Positions 51,242-60,146 of a DNA stretch of 64,000 nt are shown here, piece after piece. Origin of the DNA: Anaerolineae bacterium. GTDB lineage: Bacteria > Chloroflexota > Anaerolineae > Anaerolineales > E44-bin32. Position 1 is the stretch's first letter. Each line of letters starts with the position of its first letter. Position numbers and translations under genes: made by a program. The stretch lies in NCBI GenBank assembly GCA_011174825.1, contig DUEZ01000078.1:35440-99439 (forward strand). The letters run 5' to 3'. Under the pieces are notes generated by a model. It was given only the letters and a program-made list of their open reading frames with translations. It made no database searches and was not told the DNA's origin.

Positions 51242-53497
51242 TTATAAATTTGAGTACCCGCTTGTGGGGCGCCGGAGCAACCGCATTCCGTTAAGAGTGA
51301 CCAATAAAGATGTGCCCATATCAGCGAGCACTGCCATCCACATCGTCCCGAAACCTAAGAGGACCAGGATCAAGAACGCCAATTTGGTTAGCAAGCTCAA
51401 ACCCACATTCGTACGGATCGTGCGCATGGTCGCGCGGCTTAGTCTGAGAAGAAAAGGAAGCTGCCGTAGATCTTCACTCATCAGCGTAATGTCAGAGGTT
51501 TCCATCGCTTGAGCCGTACCCCCCAAAGCGCCCCCGATGGCAATACCAATATCAGCCGTTGCCAATGCAGGTGCGTCATTGATGCCATCTCCGACCATTG
51601 CTACATGACCGTACTCCTTCTGTAAGTGATTAACTGCTACAACTTTCTCCTCCGGCATCAATTCGCTGCGTACCTCAGTAACACCTACTTGAGCACCGAT
51701 TGTTTCGGCTGCAGAGCGGTTATCCCCCGTAAGCATAACGAGGGTTTTGATACCGATATGTTTAAGGATCTCAATCGCCTCACGGCTTGTGGCTCGGATG
51801 GTATCGGCTAGAGCAATGGCGCCTTGGAATTCGCCATCTTTCTCGATCATGACGGTGGTGTAACTATTTAAGGCGTCCTCTTGTGCCTGAAGGCAATCGT
51901 CCTCAGGGTGAAAGATAAAACGATCAAAGTGATTGTGACTTCCAATCGTCACTTGCTGACCATCCACTCGACCCATAACGCCATGACCGACCATCGCTCT
52001 TACACCCTCAGCCGCAGGGTATTTTAATCCCAGATTTCTCTTGTTTGCTTCGTGGATGATGGCATCTGCTACAGGGTGCTCACTGTGTGCTTCAACCGCG
52101 CTGGCCAAAGCTAACAAATCATCACATTCCTCACATAGAGGAGATCCGTAGGGTGAGTGGGATTTTAAATCAGGCATCCGACAATTCACGGAACGAACGG
52201 AAACAACAGACGGTCTACCTTCTGTGAGCGTGCCGGTTTTGTCAAACGCTATTGCCTCAACCCGACTAAGTGCCTCGAGATGGGCCCCGCCCTTAACCAG
52301 GATCCCATTCCTTGCAGCATTGCTGATCGCACTGATGATGCTGACAGGTGTGCTTATGACGAGCGCACATGGGCATGCAACAACCAATAACGCCAGACCG
52401 CGGTAGAGCCAACCAAAGGAGCCCGACGCAGGATTGAGAAAGGGTTGATCAAAGAAAAGGGGAGGAATGACTGCTACAACGGCAGCAAGGAGGACGACGA
52501 TTGGGGTGTAATACCTGGCAAATCGATCTACAAATCTCTGAGCAGGTGCCTTCTTCTCTTGGGCTTCCTCGACCATCTTGACCAAACGGCTGATGGTGTT
52601 GTTCGCAGCAATGCGGGTTACCTCGATCGTCAGTGCTCCCTCACCATTGATGCTGCTTGCCAGGACTTCGGATCCCACGATTTTTTCAACCAGTCTGCCC
52701 TCACCAGTGATAGGGGCTTGATTGACCGATGAGGCCCCCTTAACTACGCGACCATCCATGGGTATTCGTTCGCCTGGCTTGACCAAGATCAAATTCCCGA
52801 CCTGCAAAGTCTCCACGGAAACCAGGATTTCACGAACGTGGCCATCATGCTCATGTACGATCGTTGCTCGCTGAGGGACAACTTCCACCAGACTCTTGAT
52901 TGAAGTGCGAGCTTTCTCGGTCACATACCCTTCTAACGCCTCTCCGAAGGCGAATAACACAATCACCATCCCCGCTTCGGTGTACGCGCCGATGAGCAAA
53001 GCCCCGATGGCAGCGATGGTCATAAGGACATTGATGTTGATATCAAACCCTCTTCGTAGCGACCGCCAGGCGCTGCGAGCGATTGGGAAACCCGCAGTTA
53101 TGTAGGCTGCAATGGACGCAAGATCAATGATGATGTGGTGTTGACCTAAGATCTCGCTAAAGATCACGCCCGGGAGGATCAATACCGCTCCGAGGATAGC
53201 TAAGCGTGTATCTAGGCTCCTCCACATATAATGGAAAAAACCTGTCGGCTTATGTGGTTCCTGCAATCCAATCGTCTTATCTCCCTGCTCAACGATGTTG
53301 TAACCCAATTTTTCTACTCGCGTGATGACATCCCTATGTTGTATTGGTCCTACGATACGTAATCGACCCGTGAAAGGGTTAAACTCACAAGATCGCACGC
53401 CTTCCATCGAGCTGACCTCGCCTTCGATCTCGCTCACATCACAAGCACAATCGGCGCCTGTTAGGGAAAGTGAGAATTCGTTTTCCGAACCTTCCAT
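51242..53497 (-). CDS. Zn/Cd/Pb-exporting P-type ATPase (P1B-2, ZntA-like)
   Basis: The 751-aa heavy-metal pump has a degenerate N-terminal HMA-like domain (GADCACDV, lacking the usual GMxCxxC), then transmembrane helices with the CPC motif VACPCALVIS (near 376), phosphorylation DKTGTLTEGR (near 417), and hinge GDGINDAPALATADIG (near 665). The closing ADMGTSLLVTLNGMRLL is typical of Zn/Cd pumps. An extra cysteine-containing insert (SPLCEECDD, near 450) lies in the P/N region. GGAG precedes the ATG. Confidence 0.94.
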   Translation of the reverse strand: MEGSENEFSLSLTGADCACDVSEIEGEVSSMEGVRSCEFNPFTGRLRIVGPIQHRDVITRVEKLGYNIVEQGDKTIGLQEPHKPTGFFHYMWRSLDTRLAILGAVLILPGVIFSEILGQHHIIIDLASIAAYITAGFPIARSAWRSLRRGFDININVLMTIAAIGALLIGAYTEAGMVIVLFAFGEALEGYVTEKARTSIKSLVEVVPQRATIVHEHDGHVREILVSVETLQVGNLILVKPGERIPMDGRVVKGASSVNQAPITGEGRLVEKIVGSEVLASSINGEGALTIEVTRIAANNTISRLVKMVEEAQEKKAPAQRFVDRFARYYTPIVVLLAAVVAVIPPLFFDQPFLNPASGSFGWLYRGLALLVVACPCALVISTPVSIISAISNAARNGILVKGGAHLEALSRVEAIAFDKTGTLTEGRPSVVSVRSVNCRMPDLKSHSPYGSPLCEECDDLLALASAVEAHSEHPVADAIIHEANKRNLGLKYPAAEGVRAMVGHGVMGRVDGQQVTIGSHNHFDRFIFHPEDDCLQAQEDALNSYTTVMIEKDGEFQGAIALADTIRATSREAIEILKHIGIKTLVMLTGDNRSAAETIGAQVGVTEVRSELMPEEKVVAVNHLQKEYGHVAMVGDGINDAPALATADIGIAIGGALGGTAQAMETSDITLMSEDLRQLPFLLRLSRATMRTIRTNVGLSLLTKLAFLILVLLGFGTMWMAVLADMGTSLLVTLNGMRLLRRPTSGYSNL

Positions 53498-53624
53498 CGT
53501 GTCTCCTAAACTTCAATAAACCAGAATGACCCTTTCATGTCGCTATTATAACAAATCGGACAATATTATACCAATTTGCTCGTTGAATTTCTGTGATGTT
53601 GTTCACATTAAGTGGACTTCATGA

Positions 53625-53725
53625 GTATCAACGGCGGCCCTTCGGCATTGCTCAGGACGAGCGTGGGAGCCGCCTCTACTCTTAAGAATAGTAAGCCGGG
53701 CTCCCACGCCCGGCTGAGTTTCGGT
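53625..53725. repeat. REP-type palindromes left of the RAYT pseudogene
   Basis: GGCGGC...GCCGCC (with an extra 24-nt insertion) is followed by CTCTTAAGAATA and a second hairpin GCCGGGCTCCCACGCCCGGC. The layout repeats that on the other side of the transposase at 54299. Confidence 0.8.
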
Positions 53726-53775
53726 AGGTTGAATTATCCAGTTTGTAAGCAATCGACAATCATCCATCTAGATAT

Positions 53776-54285
53776 TCACTCAAACCACCTTTTGTATTTT
53801 GAGAATAGCTCAATGAGAAACTCATCACCCTCCCTCGTCCGCCACTCATCAATATTTGAGAATTCAAACGGCTCGAGTGGATCATGTACTTCACCTGCAC
53901 GCCATGGGTTGAAGAGTGTATAGGCCACTTTCTGCCAATACATCTCCTCGTCTCGAATGACGACATCCCATGGATTACCCTCCCAAACCTTTCTTTTCTT
54001 CTCAAAACCTAACTGATTGTTTACTAGTGTGGCTGTGTAAGAATGTACTGCGTGTAATACCTGAGAAATGGTTTATAAGTTGCCAATACTGAGCACCGTA
54101 TGATAGTGATCATGCAAAACACAATAGGCATCTAATTTGAACGCAAACGCTTCTTCATAGTGCTTCCACTGATCAACGATAATTTTTGCCAAACGACGAT
54201 CAGAAAAAATTGGTCTCCGTTTGTGGGTGGCACTTGTAATGAAATAGCATTGATCGGGGACAATAATGCGTCTACTTCTAATCAT
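53776..54285 (-). pseudogene. REP-associated tyrosine transposase (RAYT, Y1-type), interrupted by a stop
   Basis: A Y1-type HUH single-strand transposase reads in one frame over about 170 codons but contains an in-frame TAA at 54073-54075. The N-part has IVPDQCYFITSATHKRRPIF and AYCVLHDHYHTVLSIG, the HxH metal motif near residue 60. After the stop, the C-part continues the family pattern: VWEGNPWDVVIRDEEMYWQ and YTLFNPWRAGEV. The catalytic Tyr helix may be VAYTLFNP or a neighbour. Flanking REP palindromes support the call. A read-through or a reading error is the alternative to decay. Confidence 0.85.
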
Positions 54286-54298
54286 TGGATTTCAGATT

Positions 54299-54367
54299 GA
54301 TCAACGGCGGCGTGGGAGCCGCCTCTGCTCTTAAGAATAATAGGCCGGGCGTGGAAGCCCGGCCAAA
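54299..54367. repeat. REP-type palindromes right of the RAYT pseudogene
   Basis: GGCGGCGTGGGAGCCGCC and GCCGGGCGTGGAAGCCCGGC form two hairpins joined by CTCTTAAGAATAATA. This closely matches the unit at 53625. Confidence 0.85.
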
Positions 54368-54443
54368 TCCCTGCCGATATTCGTCCAATCTGCCCCGAAA
54401 AATGTGGTTTCAGGAGCATCAACGATAAAGTAAAGCCAAAAGA

Positions 54444-55466
54444 TCAACTCGCTTCGGCTTCCATCTCCCTGGTATATCGCCCATCACGCGCAGCGCCATT
54501 GCACTTTGCACGGTGGTAGAGGGCAGCTTGTCCGGCAGCCATCTTTGCGGGATCACCCTGCCAGGCATCTAAGGCTGTTTCTTGCAGCGCCCTGCCATAG
54601 GAGAAACTTAATTGCCACGGATGATCGCCCATTACATTCATGGCATTTAATCGCTCTGTAGCTTCGAGATAAGTCATCCCTCCAGATAAGAAGACAACAC
54701 CCGGCATGGAGGGTGGGACAGTATTGCGCAGGGAGTTTACTGTAATCTCAGCTATCTCTTCAACATCAGCCTGCCTGGGATGATCCTTACCTGGTAGAAC
54801 CATGTTCGTCTTCAGCAGGAGACCATCGCTCGCCACACGGTGCTTATGAAGCGCCGTGAATAGGCCGGACCAAGTTCGCTCCGAAACCTGACCACAGCGG
54901 GAAATATCATGATCACCATCCAGCAATACTTCTGGTTCGACGATCGGAACGAGGCCAGCTTCCTGACAAAGCGCAGCGTATCTTGCTAACGCATAGGCGT
55001 TCGCGTCGATACAAGCACCGGTTGGTATATCCTCCCCAATGGTGATAACAGCTCGCCATTTCGCGAAACGCGCACCCAGCTCATAATATTCAATAAGCCG
55101 TTCACGCAATCCATCCAAACCCTCGGTGATTTTTTCTCCCGGGAATCCTGCCAAAGCCTTAGCCCCTTTATCAACCTTGATCCCAGGAATGATTCCCTTT
55201 TCGGATAGCACCTCAACAAAGGGTGTACCTTCCGCAGTGGCATGTCGAATGGTTTCGTCAAACAGAATCACACCACTAATGTGTCGCTCCAGGTTTGGGG
55301 TGGTAAAAAGCATCTCACGATAAGACCGCCGCGCCTCTTCCGTCGACTCGACGTTGATCCGATCGAAACGTTTCTTGATCGTGCCGAGGCTTTCGTCCGC
55401 TGCTAAAATGCCTTTCCCAGGGGAGACTAGATCTAAGGCAGTTTTTACTAATTCGCTTTGTGTCAT
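54444..55466 (-). CDS. fba: Fructose-bisphosphate aldolase, class I
   Basis: This Schiff-base aldolase of glycolysis and gluconeogenesis is of the animal-like type. The ATG opening MTQSELVKTAL gives 340 aa, with AAGGAGG upstream. Hallmarks: GKGILAADESLGTIKKRF (near 20-37), VPIVEPEVLLDGDHD (near 180), and the Schiff-base lysine in LLLKTNMVLPGKD (near 224). The C-terminus is shorter than in eukaryotes. It stands alone. Confidence 0.97.
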   Translation of the reverse strand: MTQSELVKTALDLVSPGKGILAADESLGTIKKRFDRINVESTEEARRSYREMLFTTPNLERHISGVILFDETIRHATAEGTPFVEVLSEKGIIPGIKVDKGAKALAGFPGEKITEGLDGLRERLIEYYELGARFAKWRAVITIGEDIPTGACIDANAYALARYAALCQEAGLVPIVEPEVLLDGDHDISRCGQVSERTWSGLFTALHKHRVASDGLLLKTNMVLPGKDHPRQADVEEIAEITVNSLRNTVPPSMPGVVFLSGGMTYLEATERLNAMNVMGDHPWQLSFSYGRALQETALDAWQGDPAKMAAGQAALYHRAKCNGAARDGRYTREMEAEAS

Positions 55467-55743
55467 GGTCGGTATCCCTCCTTCTCTACCAATTTTACCT
55501 CCGCCTCCATAAAAGAATCCATTCACTTCTAAATTTGGAAAGAAGTGTCATGACCTTGTCAGGTTGAGCGTGCTTCAATTGAAGATCGAAAAAAGATGAG
55601 AAAGAAAACCCCTACCAACACTCAATCGCGAGACAAAAATCGATCTAGTGTAGATCTATACCTCAAGCGATCTGAGACCATGGTGAAAGATTGAATCCCT
55701 CAAGCATCGATATAGGCATCTATGATCCGATGTTCTGGAATCT

Positions 55744-55983
55744 TTACGTTCTATTAGCAGAGAGGATATAGATACGCTTGGGAGCAGAGATCACCCCACA
55801 GACGCCGCGAACCGGGCACAAATCGCACGTACTGCTCTCGATCTCATCCAATTTACCCATATTGACAAGCAGATCCAATGCACCTTCTACCACTCTTGGA
55901 TTTTTGCCGAGTCTCTGAACGATCTCCTCCAAACACAAACCTCTCGTTGTATTCCCAAACTCCGTAAGGATCTGGCTCAACAT
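55744..55983 (-). CDS. feoC: FeoC-like winged-helix protein
   Basis: This 79-aa wing-helix protein has an N-terminal HTH (LSQILTEFG...LEEIVQRLGKNPRVVEGALD) and a C-terminal cysteine cluster CDLCPVRGVC (near residues 53-62) that probably holds an iron-sulfur cluster. FeoC in enterics modulates FeoB stability. It lies 100 nt after feoB(C), the usual terminal place in feo operons. Confidence 0.85.
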   Translation of the reverse strand: MLSQILTEFGNTTRGLCLEEIVQRLGKNPRVVEGALDLLVNMGKLDEIESSTCDLCPVRGVCGVISAPKRIYILSANRT

Positions 55984-56081
55984 CTCGATTCCCTGAAGAC
56001 TATTGATCTATCAATTCGCAGTTTAAGCTCGAAAAAGAAACGCGCGTTTTCTGTCTCATTCAGTAAGCCATCGGTGGACTT

Positions 56082-57779
56082 TTATGCATATCCAAGAAGT
56101 CGGCCAATTTGGTAGACAATGACTGCGAGGAGCCAAGCAGTACCTGTTTGGTACACCGCAGCGAAGGCCGCCCAGTCCCAGCCAAATTCTCCACGAATGG
56201 TTGCCAGGGTCGCCACACATGGCACATAGAGCAAAACGAAGACCAAGAAAGCTACAGCCGATAGCGGTGAGAACACCTCCCGCAACGCTTCACTGAGTGC
56301 AGTGTCGTCTGTCTCTTCTTCTGTTTGAAAAATCGTTAACCCAGGCGTCAGAACCTCGACCAATTCCTTACCTGAGTCGATCGTCGCGTGATAAAAACCA
56401 GCACCGATGCCCCAGAGGTCCTCAGCGAAAGACGATTTCTCCTGGACCTCTTCCCCTCTTTCTTCCCCGATATAGATTTGTGACATCGTCGATACAACGA
56501 CCTCTTTTGCGATAAAACCTGTGACAAGTGATCCCGTGGATTGCCAAGAACCAAATCCCGCTGGTCGAAATGCAGGTGCGATCACGTTGCTTATCCGCCC
56601 AAACCAACTATCTTGTAACGACGAGGAGCCCAAAGGCAGATTTAATAAGATCCAAACAACAACCGAAGCGATCAAGATAACTGTTCCTGCATGCCGGATA
56701 AATTGTCCGGTGCGTAGTGAAATGTGGAGCAACAGGTTTTTAAGGCTTGGTTTGCTATATGCGGGCAGTTCGATGACAAAGGTGGACTCTTCCCCCGTTT
56801 TGAGGATCGTGTGCGAGAATACGAGTCCTGCGATCGCAGCTACAATCACGCCTAAGGCATATAGACCCCAGATAGCATAATTACCCTGCCTGCCAAAAAA
56901 GGCAAGACTGAAGATCACAAACACCGGTAATCGTCCTGAGCAGGACATCAGTGGCACCAATAACGTGGTTAAAATCCGATCACGACGATTTCCTAATGTG
57001 CGTGTTGCATAGATCGCAGGCACCGCACATCCAAATCCAAGCACCAATGAAACGAAGCTTTTGCCGCGTAAACCAACGAATTTCATAAGGCGATCCATGA
57101 CGACCGCCGCTCTAGCCATATAACCACTGTCTTCTAACAAGCCGATAAAGAAAAAAAGAACAACTAAACCCGGTATAAATACCAGCACCCCACCGACACC
57201 TGCAATAATGCCATCAAGGATCAATCCATCAAGCCATGAGGGCGAACGAATAAGGTCGAGGAGATAAGCAATCCAGCTTGTGACTGGCCCTCTAACCACA
57301 CCATCAATCCAATCCAGATACGGGGTTGATACATTTGCTACAAGCTGGAAAACGAAGTACATCACAGCCAGGAAGATAAGGATACCTAGCACTGGGTGTG
57401 TGACCACTTGGTCTATTCGCTCAGACAGGGTTGAACGGGGTTCAGCCGGTCTATGAAAAACCTTCTCAATAAGTTGGCCAATAAAACCATACCTACGATC
57501 AACGATGGCAATCTCTACACCTTCTGGTAGTGATGCATTTAATCTTGAGATACTTTCAGTCGCAGCGTCTAGGATTCTCCCCCCACCTTGGAGAGTCTTC
57601 ACGTGATCTGCGATATCCTGCTCACCCTCAAGGAGCTTAAGTGCCAGCCACCGCGGATCATACTCGTTATAGATTTCCGGATGCTTGTGGATTAGATCTT
57701 GGAGGTGATCGATCTCAGCTTCGATCTTATCACCGTAATTTATTTCAAAATTTCGCTGATCTGAGGTTACCGCTTTCAC
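56082..57779 (-). CDS. feoB: Ferrous iron transporter FeoB, membrane part (separate ORF)
   Basis: This is the transmembrane half of FeoB. The 565-aa ORF starts with the helical linker and regulatory part (about residues 1-115) and continues with the membrane core: HPVLGILIFLAVMYFVFQ (near 129), the Gate-type cysteine motif VPLMSCSGRLPVF (near 278), LGFGCAVPAIYATR (near 249) and a second core half with GFIAKEVVVSTMSQIY (near 423). The GTG start overlaps the stop of the G-domain ORF (GTGA). A normal FeoB is one chain of about 700 aa, so this is either a natural split or a single-base frameshift. Confidence 0.92.
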   Translation of the reverse strand: MKAVTSDQRNFEINYGDKIEAEIDHLQDLIHKHPEIYNEYDPRWLALKLLEGEQDIADHVKTLQGGGRILDAATESISRLNASLPEGVEIAIVDRRYGFIGQLIEKVFHRPAEPRSTLSERIDQVVTHPVLGILIFLAVMYFVFQLVANVSTPYLDWIDGVVRGPVTSWIAYLLDLIRSPSWLDGLILDGIIAGVGGVLVFIPGLVVLFFFIGLLEDSGYMARAAVVMDRLMKFVGLRGKSFVSLVLGFGCAVPAIYATRTLGNRRDRILTTLLVPLMSCSGRLPVFVIFSLAFFGRQGNYAIWGLYALGVIVAAIAGLVFSHTILKTGEESTFVIELPAYSKPSLKNLLLHISLRTGQFIRHAGTVILIASVVVWILLNLPLGSSSLQDSWFGRISNVIAPAFRPAGFGSWQSTGSLVTGFIAKEVVVSTMSQIYIGEERGEEVQEKSSFAEDLWGIGAGFYHATIDSGKELVEVLTPGLTIFQTEEETDDTALSEALREVFSPLSAVAFLVFVLLYVPCVATLATIRGEFGWDWAAFAAVYQTGTAWLLAVIVYQIGRLLGYA

Positions 57780-58303
57780 GTCGATACCGTATCCGCGCCA
57801 ATGAGTTGTTCCGCGAAGCTCACAACGGTATCGCGAAGCTCTTCGATACCTTCGCCTCGGATCGCTACCATCCTGATAACTGGAACGCCAGCGAGCAGAT
57901 CAGAAAGGTCGTCCATATCAATCTCATAGCCAAGTTTCTCGGCTTTGTCGCTCATATTCAGCGCAAGGATCAACCGAGCCTGTAATTCAAGGATTTGAGT
58001 CACAAGATAGAGGTTACGTTCAAGGTTGGAGGCATCCACCACGGCGACGACAATATCAGCTTTCTCTTTGAGAATGTAGTCACGCGTAATGCTCTCCTCC
58101 TCAGAGAAAGCTGTTAGACTGTAAGCCCCGGGCAGATCGGTCACCTCGATGCGGTGACCGTTGTGCGAGAAATGCCCGAATTTATGTTCCACCGTCTTCC
58201 CAGGCCAATTGCCGACATGTTGTCGTGAACCTGTAAGCGCATTAAATATGGTCGACTTCCCTGAATTTGGGTTGCCTGCTAATGCGACCTTGATATTTCT
58301 CAT
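57776..58303 (-). CDS. feoB: FeoB G domain as a separate ORF
   Basis: This 175-aa ORF holds the GTPase half of FeoB: G1 GNPNSGKST (residues 10-18), G3 DLPG (near 57), G4 NMSD (near 118), and the switch loops HVGNWPGKTVE. It ends GADTVST, close to the end of the G domain in normal FeoB. GGAG lies 8 nt before the ATG. GTGA overlap with the membrane part would allow coupled translation. Confidence 0.93.
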   Translation of the reverse strand: MRNIKVALAGNPNSGKSTIFNALTGSRQHVGNWPGKTVEHKFGHFSHNGHRIEVTDLPGAYSLTAFSEEESITRDYILKEKADIVVAVVDASNLERNLYLVTQILELQARLILALNMSDKAEKLGYEIDMDDLSDLLAGVPVIRMVAIRGEGIEELRDTVVSFAEQLIGADTVST

Positions 58304-58425
58304 CAGGATTACTCCTAGATACTCAAAGGTACATCACCCATATGCGCCAAGCCTCGAAACTTTTTAATATACTGGTTCCATGCGATATCCCGGCCAAGTG
58401 CGTAAAGACAATGGAACTATCCTAC

Positions 58426-58821
58426 TCATGAGCGTTTCCTGATACGAAGTCGTCTCCTCCAATGACGTCTTAAACGTTCTCGAGCACCTTTGCCTATCAA
58501 TTGATTGGCATGTCGTCGACGCCTGTGTTTCTTCCGTCTGTGATGATGGAAAGGTAAGCCGATCGCTTCCATCATCTTCATGTCCATCACGCGCACGCAC
58601 AGTTGATCCGCAATCGCACGATCGAGGGCCAGATGGCTTCCACGCACCCGAATGAGCAAAGGTTGCCCAGGCATCGACTGCAGCACTGTGATTGGTGTTT
58701 CTGGTGTCAGACCAAGCTCGGCAAGTCTTTGTGCGGATCGCCTGCTCGCTAAAATATCAACAAGGATCACGGTTTGGCCGGCTTGGATGTTGCTTAGTGG
58801 GAGGGTCTTTAGCGGCTTCAT
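58426..58821 (-). CDS. feoA: FeoA with long basic tail
   Basis: This small SH3-like accessory protein of FeoB has the family body in residues 1-80 (LPLSNIQAGQTVILVDI, RLAELGLTPETPITVLQ, LLIRVRGSHLALDRAIADQL). The C-terminal approximately 50 residues are unusually rich in His, Arg and Lys (LPFHHHRRKKHRRRRHA ... RRHWRRRLRIRKRS). Normal FeoA lacks such a tail. The ATG of MKPLKTL with GGGAG upstream was chosen over a TTG. It follows the regulator gene by 34 nt. Confidence 0.88.
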   Translation of the reverse strand: MKPLKTLPLSNIQAGQTVILVDILASRRSAQRLAELGLTPETPITVLQSMPGQPLLIRVRGSHLALDRAIADQLCVRVMDMKMMEAIGLPFHHHRRKKHRRRRHANQLIGKGARERLRRHWRRRLRIRKRS

Positions 58822-58855
58822 GCGTGTTGCTCCCAAACATCCACAGGGATTGTTT

Positions 58856-59536
58856 TCAACTCGTTTCCGCGGTTTGTCGAATCATGACGTGAGCAGCGAC
58901 TTCGCGACCAAGCACGTGGACTTCGTCACCCACTTCTATTGATTGAGGCCCATTGAATGGCGCGATCTCAGTGACCTCGATCTCCCTGCCGGGTGAAATA
59001 CCACGCTCATCGAGATGTTTAACCAACTCTTCGCTCACAGGATGAATACGCAGGATAACCCCCTTTTCACCAGGTTTAAGATTAGCCAATGGGACCCCCT
59101 CAAGGGTAGGCATCTCACCATCCGCATTTGGTATGGGATTACCGTGGGGACATGTGGAAGGGTGTTCGAGAAAATCGGCCAGTGCTTCAGTAACAACGGG
59201 ATGCGTGGCATGTTCCAATTGACAAGCAAAATCATGAACGTGCTCCCATGGAATGCCCAAAACATCATTGAGAAAGCACTCCCACAATCGTTGGCGCCTG
59301 ATGACGCCATTGGCCTTTCTACGACCTACTTCCGTAAGATAGACACCTTTATAGGGTCGATGCTTGACGAGTTTTCTCGCCTCGAGACGATGGATCATCT
59401 CACTGGCTGAAACCGTTGAGATACCCAGTCGATCCGCTACGTTTGTGACAGGGACCGGCTCCCGTTCATTGGTCAACTCGGCGATGGTCTTCAAATACAT
59501 CTCAACGCTTGAACCGAAAGATCTGTTTTGAACCAC
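58856..59536 (-). CDS. DtxR/MntR-family metal-dependent repressor
   Basis: This iron- or manganese-sensing repressor has an N-terminal wing-helix (about residues 12-60, VADRLGISTVSASEMIHRLEARKLV), the metal-binding dimerisation domain (LEHATHPVVTEALADFLEHP with its following CPHGNPIP) and a C-terminal FeoA/SH3-like domain (about 155-220). The GTG at 59536 fits AGGAG 7 nt upstream; an ATG five codons earlier lacks a ribosome site. Linkage to feoAB suggests iron as the signal. Confidence 0.93.
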   Translation of the reverse strand: MVQNRSFGSSVEMYLKTIAELTNEREPVPVTNVADRLGISTVSASEMIHRLEARKLVKHRPYKGVYLTEVGRRKANGVIRRQRLWECFLNDVLGIPWEHVHDFACQLEHATHPVVTEALADFLEHPSTCPHGNPIPNADGEMPTLEGVPLANLKPGEKGVILRIHPVSEELVKHLDERGISPGREIEVTEIAPFNGPQSIEVGDEVHVLGREVAAHVMIRQTAETS

Positions 59537-59606
59537 TAAAAATCTCCTCATTTAGAATTCATCTTAGATGAGGGCAGGCAATGGTGAAGGAAAGGCTTTT
59601 AGCGTA

Positions 59607-59645
59607 TTATATTAGGTTGTCCTTATAATAACATATTAGGCAAAC
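59607..59645 (-). promoter_or_regulatory. Promoter and candidate DtxR-type operator of the feo operon
   Basis: On the minus strand a TATAAT (59612-59607) is preceded by GGACAACCTAA, and GGTTTGCCTAA lies 20 nt further up. These half-sites resemble halves of the DtxR box TTAGGTTAGSCTAACCTAA. The similarity is partial. Confidence 0.35.
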
Positions 59646-59967
59646 CATGACATAGTACAGGTATCACAATCCAGGCTTGCCTTTCGTCCTGCAAAATCAT
59701 GCTACGCTGGTTGATGCACTGAACAAATAAGTAGGGGGGAAGAATGTTCCAATGAATTGGTGAATCTTTAATTTTGAGATCCACAATTGTGGAGAATTTT
59801 TCTAAGCCAATTACTCGTGGCATCACTCAAGAGAAATTACCCTAGCTTCTCTGAAGCAGATGGAAATATTCCCTTCGGTTTACCAGTGGTCTAGTCCTAT
59901 TCCATTCTTCGTTGCGACATGCACGAGTGCTATATCACGACGAAAACGATGAATCTTAAAAACATGA

Positions 59968-60087
59968 GCCATCCTGAGCCCTTCGACAATCCTTCGACAC
60001 GCTCAGGACATGGCTCAGGACTAAGCCTGTCGAAGGATAACTCATCACTATAGTACGCACCCTTCGACAGGCTCAGGGTGCTTTTTT
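59968..60087. repeat. CCTTCGACAGGCTCAGG-type palindrome cluster (copy 3)
   Basis: Several copies in both orientations, ending with GCACCCTTCGACAGGCTCAG and its GGTGC partner followed by six T. The last unit looks like a plus-strand terminator though no plus-strand gene precedes it. Confidence 0.8.
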
Positions 60088-60146
60088 ATTATGGATTAAA
60101 TCTTGGTTGACAAACCACGAGCGTCTTTGTGTTGCTCTCGGTTGAG

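Larger units (their letters stand above)
59552..60146. other. Intergenic region between btuD end and the feo operon
   Basis: The 595-base gap has the feo promoter at one end and a cluster of CCTTCGACAGG-type palindromes at the other. A 67-codon frame (59623-59826) crosses the promoter and is judged spurious. Confidence 0.45.

Noticed and set aside
59623..59826. 67-codon minus-strand frame upstream of the DtxR-type gene
   Set aside because: It has no ribosome site or recognisable domain and crosses the likely feo promoter.
60060..60087. Functional terminator on the plus strand
   Set aside because: The hairpin and T6 are good, but no plus-strand gene lies upstream; it is better explained as a member of the dispersed palindrome family.
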